This document shows, piece by piece, positions 12,672 to 18,964 of a stretch of 24,451 nt of DNA. The notes under the pieces are model-generated. The model had not been told where the DNA came from and did no database searches. It was given only the letters and a program-made list of their open reading frames with translations. The translations under genes and the position numbers were made by a program. This DNA comes from a virus: the IMG/VR virus record IMGVR_UViG_3300027746_000092, positions 1 through 24,451 of that record; one strand, given 5' to 3'. Position 1 is the first letter of the stretch, and each line of letters begins with the position of its first letter.

Positions 12672-13270
12672 TTAACTTCCTTTGCCATTGATATCATGTC
12701 TAACATTCTTTTTTGTTGTTTCAGTATTTCAAAAAATAATCTTAAAGTGTTATAGGCATCAACATCAGCTCGGTGTGCTTTGCCTTCAAATTGCATTTTA
12801 TAAACACCCATTGCTGATGATAAACCACCTGATGGTTTTTTACCATTGGCCAACATTCTCATTACATACCAAGTTTTCACATCAACCCATCGGCGACCAA
12901 AGTGTTTGAATTCAATGCCGTGTTTATCAAATTCATCCTTCAACTCGGTAGAATCTCCTCCACCCCAAGTTACAGGATTCACAAACACATCATTATCTTT
13001 AATCAGCCTACTCAATTCTTGACCAATATCATAGTGTGTCATGCCAAATTGTGATATATCTTCATTGGTGATACCAGTCAAATCAGTAATAAACTGATAG
13101 ATTGGTTCATTGACTTTGACATACCACTTTTTAGTAATCCATTCACTTGGTTGCTCTCTTGCTGAACCAATGGCAACACCAATCTGTATAATACTTGGAT
13201 TTGGTGTCGAACCATCTGGTGCATTATTGAGTTCAAGGTCAAGTGCTAGATATTTTTGGTCAAGATTCAA
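12668..13270 (-). CDS. DEDDh 3'-5' exonuclease (DnaQ/RNase T fold)
   Basis: The 200-aa product has the DEDDh set: DLELN near residue 11 (motif I, D11 and E13), ITNEDI plus VTWGGGDSTELKDEFDKHGI (motif II region), and KAHRADVDAYNTL (motif III, His then Asp). Phage proteins of this type degrade or proofread single-stranded 3' ends. The start is a TTG at 13270 that overlaps the lipoprotein stop (TTGA). It is accepted because motif I follows within ten residues and no ATG exists near it. The gene is ATGA-coupled to the 59-aa gene. Confidence 0.85.
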   Translation of the reverse strand: MNLDQKYLALDLELNNAPDGSTPNPSIIQIGVAIGSAREQPSEWITKKWYVKVNEPIYQFITDLTGITNEDISQFGMTHYDIGQELSRLIKDNDVFVNPVTWGGGDSTELKDEFDKHGIEFKHFGRRWVDVKTWYVMRMLANGKKPSGGLSSAMGVYKMQFEGKAHRADVDAYNTLRLFFEILKQQKRMLDMISMAKEVK

Positions 13271-13974
13271 TTGCTAACTTTCACAGGCGTATTATCTACC
13301 TTTGGTGAATCATCAAGTGTTACCTTGAATGATACGGGTTTAGCTGTTTCATCGGTTGTAGCAGGCGGAACAGGACTTATGATAACTGGTTCATTCTGCT
13401 TGTTAACTTTATTAACCGATTCTTCAAGTTCACGGAATGCTGCCGATTTACGCAAAGCCATTTCTAACTTCTTGTCATTTTGAATTTTCTCAATCAGTAA
13501 CCGATTAGAATCATCTAATGAATAGCGTAATTGCACGAATGTTCTGAACCCACGGCCTTCATGGCGAATTTCAAATTGTGGTCGTTGGATGCCAACTAAA
13601 TTCACTTGTGCAACCAGCAATTTAGTAGTTCGTTCAATATCACGGTTCACTCCATCTGCATTACCAATCTCTGCGGTAAAGTCTTTCATCATCGCTGATA
13701 CATAAGATGAATATTTTGCGGCTAACTCACGCTTTGCCGATAGCATCGCTTTATCAACCGAGAATTGGAGGTCAGCAGAATATTCACTTGATACGGAATA
13801 CAAAGCATCATCTTTTGGTTTTTCCATGTACCAATCTGGCATACGAACCGAATCGCCAGTCTTAGCACCTTTACCAAATAGTGAACTAGAATCCATAGCT
13901 GTTTTAGGTGGGTTTGAACCACAAGCCGACAACATTACTAATGGAACTAATGCTACTAATAACTTCTTTTTCAT
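13267..13974 (-). CDS. LPP20/FlgP-like outer-membrane lipoprotein
   Basis: The 235-aa precursor has a lipoprotein signal with lipobox LSAC and lipidation Cys18. The mature protein begins with a Ser/Gly linker and then RMPDWYMEKPKDDALYSVSSEYS, LQFSVDKAMLSAKRELAAKY, the pattern of the LPP20 family (which includes the flagellar protein FlgP). A helical region and a Pro/Thr-rich C-terminal tail follow. In bacteria such proteins sit on the outer membrane facing the periplasm. A phage copy is unusual. It is eight bases downstream of a DUF4384/FlgT-like exported protein, and the two probably act together. Confidence 0.75.
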   Translation of the reverse strand: MKKKLLVALVPLVMLSACGSNPPKTAMDSSSLFGKGAKTGDSVRMPDWYMEKPKDDALYSVSSEYSADLQFSVDKAMLSAKRELAAKYSSYVSAMMKDFTAEIGNADGVNRDIERTTKLLVAQVNLVGIQRPQFEIRHEGRGFRTFVQLRYSLDDSNRLLIEKIQNDKKLEMALRKSAAFRELEESVNKVNKQNEPVIISPVPPATTDETAKPVSFKVTLDDSPKVDNTPVKVSN

Positions 13975-13982
13975 AATATAAA

Positions 13983-14765
13983 TTACCTTAAAATATTAAT
14001 GTGCCTTGTAATCACTTTTCGTTGACTACTTGGTATTTGAGAGATAACAAACTTCATTTCATTTTCGGTATAACTATCTTTCAAATTCACATCATTGGTC
14101 ACAAACAAAAACAACAACAACTCTTTTGATTGCACTTGCCCTTGAGGAACTTGTGCTTTCATTCTATATGGTTCGGATGGTAACACAAAATTACTGTTTG
14201 GTGTGGCAATCCATGTATTCAATACTCTATTGTAATTGCCGTCATAATAATTATACAAATACAGATTGCCTTGTTTGTTTACCGAACCGTTAAAGGTAAT
14301 ATCTGCACCATCTTTCAAATTAAAACTACCACCAATGATAAACTTTATGTCATTGTTCAATTTTTGAACATCAGCGTTTATCGTTACCACACAAACTTTA
14401 TAACCACGCTCTACTACGATATCTCTTTTGACATCCGATATTGATTTTATATGGCCTTCAATTTTGTTAAAGGTTTGCCGATTAAACTTGCAATTTTCAC
14501 TTTGACAATTTTCTTCAATCATGGCATCCACATACTCACCATTAAATTTGATTAAAGCATTTTGTTTAGCATTTTCTTCTGCAAATTCACAAGCAACATT
14601 CTCTGCGGTCTCGGGACCAAAACGATGTTCACCGACACCTATTATCGCATTAGCATTAAATGCTAACATTAAACCAATTATCGCTGTATAGGTCTGCAAA
14701 CGGCATGAAGCTTTGAATTTACTTGTTTCAATGCCTTTGTCATTCTGATTTGAGATTCTATACAT
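13983..14765 (-). CDS. Exported FlgT-like N-domain plus DUF4384-like protein
   Basis: The 260-aa frame has a signal sequence at residues about 24-40 (TAIIGLMLAFNANA) after an unusually long n-region. Residues about 45-135 resemble FlgT/LPP20-type N-domains (GPETAENVACEFAEENAKQN, two cysteine pairs, YKVCVVTINADV). Residues about 145-260 fit DUF4384: LYLYNYYDGNYNRVLNTW, SNFVLPSEPYRMKAQ, LLLFLFVTNDV. The ATG at 14765 lies inside the upstream 55-aa gene, giving an 88-base overlap; a TTG start near 14697 would shorten the n-region but is weaker. The next gene is the LPP20 lipoprotein. In flagellated bacteria FlgP and FlgT act together in the outer-membrane flagellar ring. Confidence 0.65.
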   Translation of the reverse strand: MYRISNQNDKGIETSKFKASCRLQTYTAIIGLMLAFNANAIIGVGEHRFGPETAENVACEFAEENAKQNALIKFNGEYVDAMIEENCQSENCKFNRQTFNKIEGHIKSISDVKRDIVVERGYKVCVVTINADVQKLNNDIKFIIGGSFNLKDGADITFNGSVNKQGNLYLYNYYDGNYNRVLNTWIATPNSNFVLPSEPYRMKAQVPQGQVQSKELLLFLFVTNDVNLKDSYTENEMKFVISQIPSSQRKVITRHINILR

Positions 14766-14845
14766 TTTTCTTTATTCACAAATTGGTCATGCACATTGTA
14801 ATTTGTTGGCATACCCAACCATAATACTAATGCCCATGTGTTCAT
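14678..14845 (-). CDS. Small protein with N-terminal hydrophobic segment (55 aa)
   Basis: The frame from ATG 14845 (ATGA overlap with the MazG-like gene) encodes MNTWALVLWLGMPTNYNVHD, then FVNKEKCIESQIRM and a C-terminal HAVCRPIQR. A hydrophobic start plus a two-cysteine domain is a pattern seen in several small phage proteins with exported cysteine pairs. The longer TTG frame at 14860 is less likely. The last 88 bases are shared with the start of the 260-aa exported protein in another frame. Confidence 0.65.
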   Translation of the reverse strand: MNTWALVLWLGMPTNYNVHDQFVNKEKCIESQIRMTKALKQVNSKLHAVCRPIQR

Positions 14846-15111
14846 AATATACTCGACCAAGTTTTCAATTTGGTTATTTTTCGTTCAGCAGCTTTTGCTA
14901 CCTCGTCAATGTCAATAATATTATTATCACCCATCAATTTAATCATCGCAACTAAATCACCAACTTCTTCAACTAGTCTGCTACGATTGTTAATGCCATC
15001 TTCTGGCCACCGAGATTCAAAACCAAAACGAAAGATTTTACTAATTGCTTGAGTAACTTCTGCACACTCCTCTTGAGCAATTAATAATATTTCTTTTTCT
15101 TTATTGTTCAT
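14842..15111 (-). CDS. MazG-like nucleotide pyrophosphohydrolase
   Basis: The 89-aa all-helical protein has the metal-binding motif EExxE in QEECAEVTQAISKI (E14, E15, E18) and the second motif LVEEVGDLVAMI (E48, E49, D52), as in single-domain MazG/phage NTP-PPase proteins. Such enzymes remove pyrophosphate from nucleoside triphosphates, including altered ones or dCTP/dUTP. Its context is early-type genes. It overlaps the neighbouring genes by ATGA on both sides. Confidence 0.85.
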   Translation of the reverse strand: MNNKEKEILLIAQEECAEVTQAISKIFRFGFESRWPEDGINNRSRLVEEVGDLVAMIKLMGDNNIIDIDEVAKAAERKITKLKTWSSIL

Positions 15112-15335
15112 CTTAATGTATTCTTTACTTTGAATTCTTTCATGGTGTAGTAATCAACCAAACACCGTTCTATGTGTGTAATTAAATCCGTTTGGGCATT
15201 GCCTTCAATTACAAATCTAACTGGACAATATCCCCATGTTTTACGCTTTACAAAGTCAGCATAGTATTTTCTATGTTCATTATTTGAAGCATCAAATACC
15301 ATCAGAGGCCGTAAACTTAAACTTAATAAACTCAT
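15108..15335 (-). CDS. Conserved small phage protein of unknown function
   Basis: A 75-aa protein with LRPLMVFDASNNEHRKYYAD, a TWGYCPVRFVIE segment and LVDYYTMKEF at the end. I recall this pattern in many phages as a hypothetical protein. It is soluble and slightly basic. It overlaps the MazG-like gene by ATGA, suggesting co-translation, and lies after a 211-base stretch that holds only a doubtful small frame. Confidence 0.7.
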   Translation of the reverse strand: MSLLSLSLRPLMVFDASNNEHRKYYADFVKRKTWGYCPVRFVIEGNAQTDLITHIERCLVDYYTMKEFKVKNTLR

Positions 15336-15388
15336 AATAATTTCACTTTGTAAATGTTAGAAAAATGCTAAGGGACACTCAAGGCGCT

Positions 15389-15535
15389 TCACAGCGAGCT
15401 ATCGTGCTGTTGTTTAAGGGTGAGCGAAATTCGCCTGTATGAGCACTTTAAATGCGGACGATCCATTTTTACAGTATCATAGATACTCGGCATCTCCGAC
15501 TTACAAGCTCGCATGAATTTCCGCAACTCTCCCAT
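15389..15535 (-). CDS. Doubtful 48-aa frame in the 211-base gap (possible structured RNA)
   Basis: The gap 15336-15546 is the longest in this block without an obvious gene. A frame from 15535 encodes a basic 48-aa product (MGELRKFMRACKSEMPSIYD...). It has no good ribosome-binding site; an internal ATG at 15514 has a weak GGAAA. Codons such as CGG, CGA, AGG and TCG are more frequent than in the neighbours and the region is richer in G and C, with short stems such as GTATC/GATAC. It may be a translated microprotein, an RNA, or remnant DNA. Confidence 0.3.
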   Translation of the reverse strand: MGELRKFMRACKSEMPSIYDTVKMDRPHLKCSYRRISLTLKQQHDSSL

Positions 15536-15546
15536 TAGCAAACTGG

Positions 15547-15939
15547 TTACTCAGTAACTTCGGTTACTGTCATTTCTTCAGCAACTGGTGCCTTAACTTC
15601 TTTGGCAACTTCGGTTGCTTTCAAGTCTTTCAACTTGCCAACTTGTTTAGCAGAAGGAACATACCCAGCGTCTAACACACCAGCACGCTTCATGTAGTCC
15701 TTAACTTGGTCAACATTCATCAACTGATAACCAGAAACTTTACGGCCATCTTTGATTACTTTAACAGTACCATTGGCTTGGGTCTTGATATGCCACATAT
15801 AAGTGGAAATACGATACATGAAAATCTCATGCCCAAGGAGAGTATTAATCTCGTCTTTTGTTACAGGCTTGCCAGAAATCATTACTGTCAATAATTTTTG
15901 GAAAGGTTTCAACTTCATTTTTTTAGCAGGTTTTGCCAT
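15547..15939 (-). CDS. Conserved T4-like phage protein, possible DNA-binding
   Basis: The 130-aa product begins MAKPAKKMKLKPFQKLLTVM, then GHEIFMYRISTYMWHIKT and VKVIKDGRKVSGYQLMNVDQV, a pattern I recall in cyanophages. The helical N-terminal part and the following beta strands could form a winged-helix-like unit. The C-terminal 40 residues are Ala/Glu/Val/Lys-rich and likely flexible. The ATG at 15939 is preferred over the GTG at 15942 because GGAG is placed seven bases before it. A strong promoter (15973-16001) lies directly upstream. Confidence 0.75.
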   Translation of the reverse strand: MAKPAKKMKLKPFQKLLTVMISGKPVTKDEINTLLGHEIFMYRISTYMWHIKTQANGTVKVIKDGRKVSGYQLMNVDQVKDYMKRAGVLDAGYVPSAKQVGKLKDLKATEVAKEVKAPVAEEMTVTEVTE

Positions 15940-15972
15940 CACATAACTCCATTATCAATTAAAGGAACAACC

Positions 15973-16001
15973 ATTATACTACAAATATGCCTGAAAGTCA
16001 A
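15973..16001 (-). promoter_or_regulatory. Strong sigma70 promoter, TTGACT-17-TATAAT
   Basis: On the - strand TTGACT (15996-16001) and TATAAT (15973-15978) are 17 bases apart. A 27-base leader with GGAG follows before the 130-aa gene. It shares CTTGACTTTC and TATAATGG with the other early promoters of the block. Confidence 0.85.
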
Positions 16002-16018
16002 GCGCTTTTTCGGTAATG

Positions 16019-16468
16019 TTAAGCTGTTTCGGCAACATTACAGAAATCTACAAATTCGGGTAATGATCCAGAGAATACCACTTCACTCTCATAATCACCA
16101 CTTATACCGAAAAAATTACAACCACAATAATACACTTCAATTTTGAATTGACCATCAACATTCAAAATGTGGTATTCATAATCTTGACCACAATCTTCTG
16201 CGGTTACAGGATACAAATAAAATCCACCAGATTCTTTTTTGAAATTAGCAACTAATTGTGCAGCCAAATCGCCCATGCCATTAAAGAATTTGCCTTCTTC
16301 GCCAAAGCGTAAGCCATTGACAATTTTACCACCAGATAAAAACTCGGCCAACTCTGCACCGTGGCCAGATGGATAACCATCAAACTGGCGGTACATATTC
16401 ACAATTGGTTCGGCTCTTTCGCCTTTTACCGATTCACTATACACGAATGTTAAACTTCTGGTACCCAT
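16019..16468 (-). CDS. Conserved phage protein of unknown function
   Basis: A 149-aa protein with MGTRSLTFVYSESVKGE, IVNMYRQFDGYPSGHGAELA and a beta-rich C-terminal half (YEYHILNVDGQFKIEVYYCG). The MYRQFDGYPSGHG motif recurs in many phages and some bacteria, with no function known to me. A GGAG ribosome-binding site precedes the ATG at 16468. It lies just before the promoter at 15973-16001 on the same strand. Confidence 0.75.
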   Translation of the reverse strand: MGTRSLTFVYSESVKGERAEPIVNMYRQFDGYPSGHGAELAEFLSGGKIVNGLRFGEEGKFFNGMGDLAAQLVANFKKESGGFYLYPVTAEDCGQDYEYHILNVDGQFKIEVYYCGCNFFGISGDYESEVVFSGSLPEFVDFCNVAETA

Positions 16469-16476
16469 AATAACTC

Positions 16477-16710
16477 CTAATAATTATAAACTGAAAATGC
16501 TATTGCATCTTCTTTCAAACAAGTGGACTGTTTACTATTCCAACCACGAAAACGAGCAGAAGGAACATTAAAACGGGGACCACGATATCTAATCTTAAAA
16601 AACTTACCTTGATGAGCCATCACTTTACGGAATTCAGCAAGATATTCAATTGGCACTCGGTGATAAATTGCACAAACACCAGATTTTTTAAACTGTTCAA
16701 AATTAACCAT
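16477..16710 (-). CDS. Small basic protein of unknown function
   Basis: A 77-aa protein with a helical VPIEYLAEFRKVMAHQGKFF and a basic, aromatic C-terminal half (KIRYRGPRFNVPSARFRGWN) that could bind nucleic acid. The start at 16710 overlaps the 58-aa gene by eight bases in another frame, and the stop is nine bases before the next gene. No known family is recognised. The first half is helical and the rest likely beta-strand. Confidence 0.65.
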   Translation of the reverse strand: MVNFEQFKKSGVCAIYHRVPIEYLAEFRKVMAHQGKFFKIRYRGPRFNVPSARFRGWNSKQSTCLKEDAIAFSVYNY

Positions 16711-16879
16711 AATCCACCATCATATCTTCAATTTCAACCCATTCATCTTCAATACCATCAGGGATTTGTTTTGCAACAACCGCACGATAAGCTTCAGCAT
16801 CTTCAATATCAGCAAACGCTTTCAAATTCATATACCCATTTTCGGGACCGAATGATTTTACAATATAAACTACTTGCAT
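16703..16879 (-). CDS. Acidic small protein (58 aa)
   Basis: This frame starts at an ATG two bases after the GP88-like gene stop and encodes MQVVYIVKSFGPENGYMNLK, followed by a strongly acidic second half with many Ile, Glu and Asp (IEDEWVEIEDMMVDYG). It overlaps the 77-aa gene by eight bases. A short, acidic, single-domain protein like this could be a protein-mimic inhibitor, but no evidence goes beyond its charge. Confidence 0.65.
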   Translation of the reverse strand: MQVVYIVKSFGPENGYMNLKAFADIEDAEAYRAVVAKQIPDGIEDEWVEIEDMMVDYG

Positions 16880-16880
16880 A

Positions 16881-17669
16881 TTAAGCCGCCTCTTTCATTA
16901 CATTAATAATAGGAAGATATTGCATACCTTCACCAATTGGAAACTTCACAAAGCCAGAGGTATCTTTTTTCGCTTTACCTTTAGCATACAAACCAATAAT
17001 TGAATTCTTTGGATCCAAAAACCGTAAATCACTTTCATCACCATTGAAAACGGACATATTGTAATTAAAGAATTTGTTAGGCATTGGTGAACCTTTTTTA
17101 ATACCAAACACGACAGCAATATTCATGCCTTGCTTTACTGCTTCTTTACAATCAAAGTAATTACCATCAGCCATTGAAAATGTTAAATGGTAATTTTTGA
17201 AGTCCGCAATTTTACGACCAAGAACCTTGGTATAATCATAAAACTGGACATTAGGAAAGGCAGTAAAAATGTTACGATATAATTTTCCATCACGAATAAC
17301 CTCATATTTTTCCCAAGATAAATCACTTGTACCGTTTAATCTGAAAACAGGAATTAAACCTTTTTTAGCAGATTGTTTAATTGCTAACTCAATATCAGCA
17401 ACTAATGATTCCATAAAAGCTAATCGGTTTTCATAAAACATTTTGGTTTTGCGAATACGAGCTTTTTGAATAGTGTTGGTGGTTTCACCTTTTTTGAACA
17501 TACCGCCACGACCAGCGGTATTCAAGCAAGCTGCCTTGCAACCTGCTGTCGCTTTAGGACAGGTGTTATAACCAGATAAGTCAGCTGGTGCCAAATGTAG
17601 AATGTAGGTGTTATAACCTTGCGATAAACCTTTTAATACTTTTGGGTTACCAGTGCTTAATAATTTCAT
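16881..17669 (-). CDS. GP88-like phage protein (Cys-rich N-terminus)
   Basis: The 262-aa product resembles the GP88 family (named from mycobacteriophage gene 88; unknown function). Near residues 33-55 it has YNTCPKATAGCKAACLNTAGRG, a C-x6-C-x3-C cluster that could bind metal or a cluster, followed by a (beta/alpha)-like series with LIPVFRLNGTSDLSWE and NVQFYDYTK. The cysteine spacing differs from the radical-SAM CxxxCxxC, so I do not assign that activity. A strong sigma70 promoter with a 33-base leader lies just upstream (17703-17730). The leader has only a poor ribosome-binding site (AAAG). Confidence 0.8.
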   Translation of the reverse strand: MKLLSTGNPKVLKGLSQGYNTYILHLAPADLSGYNTCPKATAGCKAACLNTAGRGGMFKKGETTNTIQKARIRKTKMFYENRLAFMESLVADIELAIKQSAKKGLIPVFRLNGTSDLSWEKYEVIRDGKLYRNIFTAFPNVQFYDYTKVLGRKIADFKNYHLTFSMADGNYFDCKEAVKQGMNIAVVFGIKKGSPMPNKFFNYNMSVFNGDESDLRFLDPKNSIIGLYAKGKAKKDTSGFVKFPIGEGMQYLPIINVMKEAA

Positions 17670-17702
17670 AAATTTGCTTTCTTTATCAACTCAACAAAAT
17701 CC

Positions 17703-17730
17703 ATTATACACGAACCACGGCAGGAGTCAA
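17703..17730 (-). promoter_or_regulatory. Strong sigma70 promoter, TTGACT-16-TATAAT
   Basis: TTGACT (17725-17730) and TATAAT (17703-17708) on the - strand, 16 bases apart, directing the GP88-like gene. The surrounding 160-base space holds only this promoter and, further upstream, a 27-bp tandem repeat. Confidence 0.85.
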
Positions 17731-17776
17731 GGGCTTTGGCAACTATTTTTGGGTTTGTTGCATGGAAACAACAGGC

Positions 17777-17830
17777 GTAAGCTCTTGATTCCATTGACTT
17801 TTTGTAAGCTCTTGATTCCATTGACTTTTT
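17777..17830. repeat. Perfect tandem duplication of 27 bp
   Basis: Two identical adjacent 27-base units (17777-17803 and 17804-17830), each reading GTAAGCTCTTGATTCC and then ATTGACTTTTT on the + strand. The pair begins immediately after the stop of the 118-aa gene (- strand) and lies upstream of the GP88 promoter. It is probably a recent slip or duplication, or a binding-site pair. Confidence 0.9.
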
Positions 17831-18186
17831 TATCTCCGCATATTGGCTTGGTCTTTTGCTTCTTCATCCGTGAATATTGGCACAGCATTGGACTTGTGTA
17901 AGGTACCAATCCCTTTCATCTTATCGCCAGTATAGACATTGCCATGTATTGGCTTTGTTGCGACACCTCCAATCGTTTCCAACGAATCGTAATGTGGTGT
18001 TTCACGGACAAATCTTTTACCACTTTGCAAAGCCACAATATTTTTAGTGCCAGGTTTACCAAAATTAGGTTTTAGTTTTTCTAAACTGGTAAGCCATTCT
18101 TGGTACTGTTCTTGTTTTTTTGCCAATTGTTTTTTTCTTTGCATACGCAATTTTTTAGGCGACCGATTGTTTACATAAATCATCAT
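17830..18186 (-). CDS. Conserved phage protein of unknown function
   Basis: A 118-aa protein with a very basic N-terminal helix (MRMQRKKQLAKKQEQ-type region) and a conserved C-terminal GDKMKGIGTLHKSNAVPIFT then EEAKDQANMRR. I recall the GIGTxHKSNxVP motif in many phages, without function. The stop abuts the 27-bp tandem repeat. The first ATG at 18186 overlaps the SWIM-like gene stop (ATGA), so the two are coupled. Confidence 0.7.
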   Translation of the reverse strand: MMIYVNNRSPKKLRMQRKKQLAKKQEQYQEWLTSLEKLKPNFGKPGTKNIVALQSGKRFVRETPHYDSLETIGGVATKPIHGNVYTGDKMKGIGTLHKSNAVPIFTDEEAKDQANMRR

Positions 18187-18569
18187 AATTTAGCCCTCAC
18201 CGCTTCAGCGTGTTTACATTTACCACGATAACCAAAACCAATACAAGAACAGGTAATACTAGAACCTGCCACTTCAATCTTATAATCGTGATTGCCAGAT
18301 TTCACTTTGAAAATGCGAATACCGACTTTTGGACTATAATCGTGTCCATCATCTTTTGGTATTAGTTTGGATAATTCAGAATGATTAACCTTGATAAACT
18401 TACGATACCGCTTATCTAATTTAATCGTTTTTGATTTTGATTCTATTACTTTGCCATCACTAGCACGAGCATGGGCGATAATGTTGCCCTTAGAATCAAG
18501 TAAGTAAGTATGGTTTGGAACTGAAAAGTCCGACTGCCATACAGTAATTTCTTTTAGTATTTCACTCAT
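18183..18569 (-). CDS. SWIM-like zinc finger protein
   Basis: From the ATG at 18569 the product is 128 aa. Its C-terminal TCSCIGFGYRGKCKHAEAV is a C-x-C-x(n)-C-x-H pattern of the SWIM zinc finger, which binds DNA or proteins. The N-terminal part is beta-rich and basic, with YLLDSKGNIIAHARASDGK. The longer frame (ATG 18578) is rejected because its ATG lies inside the -10 box of the promoter; the ATG at 18569 falls seven bases after that box, so the mRNA may be leaderless. It is coupled to the 118-aa gene. Confidence 0.7.
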   Translation of the reverse strand: MSEILKEITVWQSDFSVPNHTYLLDSKGNIIAHARASDGKVIESKSKTIKLDKRYRKFIKVNHSELSKLIPKDDGHDYSPKVGIRIFKVKSGNHDYKIEVAGSSITCSCIGFGYRGKCKHAEAVRAKL

Positions 18570-18576
18570 ACCCACC

Positions 18577-18604
18577 ATTGTAACATAACTGGTGGGAAAG
18601 TCAA
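18577..18604 (-). promoter_or_regulatory. sigma70 promoter, TTGACT-16-TACAAT
   Basis: TTGACT (18599-18604) and TACAAT (18577-18582) on the - strand with a 16-base spacer. The SWIM-like gene ATG follows seven bases later. It shares the CTTGACTTTC upstream sequence with the promoter at 15973-16001. Confidence 0.75.
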
Positions 18605-18640
18605 GCCCTAGTGTTGCTTAAAAACAACAGCGTCCAAGTC

Positions 18641-18805
18641 TTATCCCTTCAGGAGCTGCTGGTCGTTTTCTTCCCGCATTTCTTCTTCAAATGCCATTAT
18701 CTTCAAGCGGTCAAGTTCCTTCTTTAAGCTTTCAATGTCACCAGATTGTTGGTCAATACGCTTTTGTATTTCAACAATTTGATCCATAAATTGTTTAACT
18801 GACAT
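18641..18805 (-). CDS. Coiled-coil small protein (54 aa)
   Basis: The frame from ATG 18805 encodes a helical, highly charged 54-aa protein (FMDQIVEIQKRIDQQSGDIE then SLKKELDRLKIMAFEEEMRE) with heptad-like Ile/Leu spacing typical of a short coiled coil. It overlaps the 52-aa gene by 11 bases in another frame. It lies between the ClpP-like region and the SWIM-like gene. The function is unknown; dimeric scaffold or adaptor roles fit such peptides. Confidence 0.55.
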   Translation of the reverse strand: MSVKQFMDQIVEIQKRIDQQSGDIESLKKELDRLKIMAFEEEMREENDQQLLKG

Positions 18806-18953
18806 CTTCTTCCTCTTTCTTCAATAAGCGATAAGTTGCCTTATCATGGTGCTTCGTGTTTTTTTGCCTAAACTCTTTAAGAGTATCCTTATCAGAGTTT
18901 TTTCTAAATTTGGATTTCTTTGGTTTTAGAAATTTCTGCCCGCCGCCTATCAT
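18795..18953 (-). CDS. Basic small protein (52 aa)
   Basis: A 52-aa frame, MIGGGQKFLKPKKSKFRKNS at the start and HDKATYRLLKKEEEDVS at the end, very lysine-rich. It lies 12 bases after the ClpP-like gene and overlaps the coiled-coil gene by 11 bases. Its net positive charge suggests nucleic-acid or ribosome contact. No family is recognised. The reality of the frame rests on tight packing. Confidence 0.5.
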   Translation of the reverse strand: MIGGGQKFLKPKKSKFRKNSDKDTLKEFRQKNTKHHDKATYRLLKKEEEDVS

Positions 18954-18964
18954 CTTATTACCTG

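Noticed and set aside
16881-17669. Radical-SAM enzyme call for the GP88-like protein
   Set aside because: The cysteine spacing is C-x6-C-x3-C and not CxxxCxxC.
17727-17909. 60-aa - strand frame with repeated KVNGIKSL
   Set aside because: The repeat is only the 27-bp DNA duplication read in an accidental frame overlapping a real gene and a promoter.
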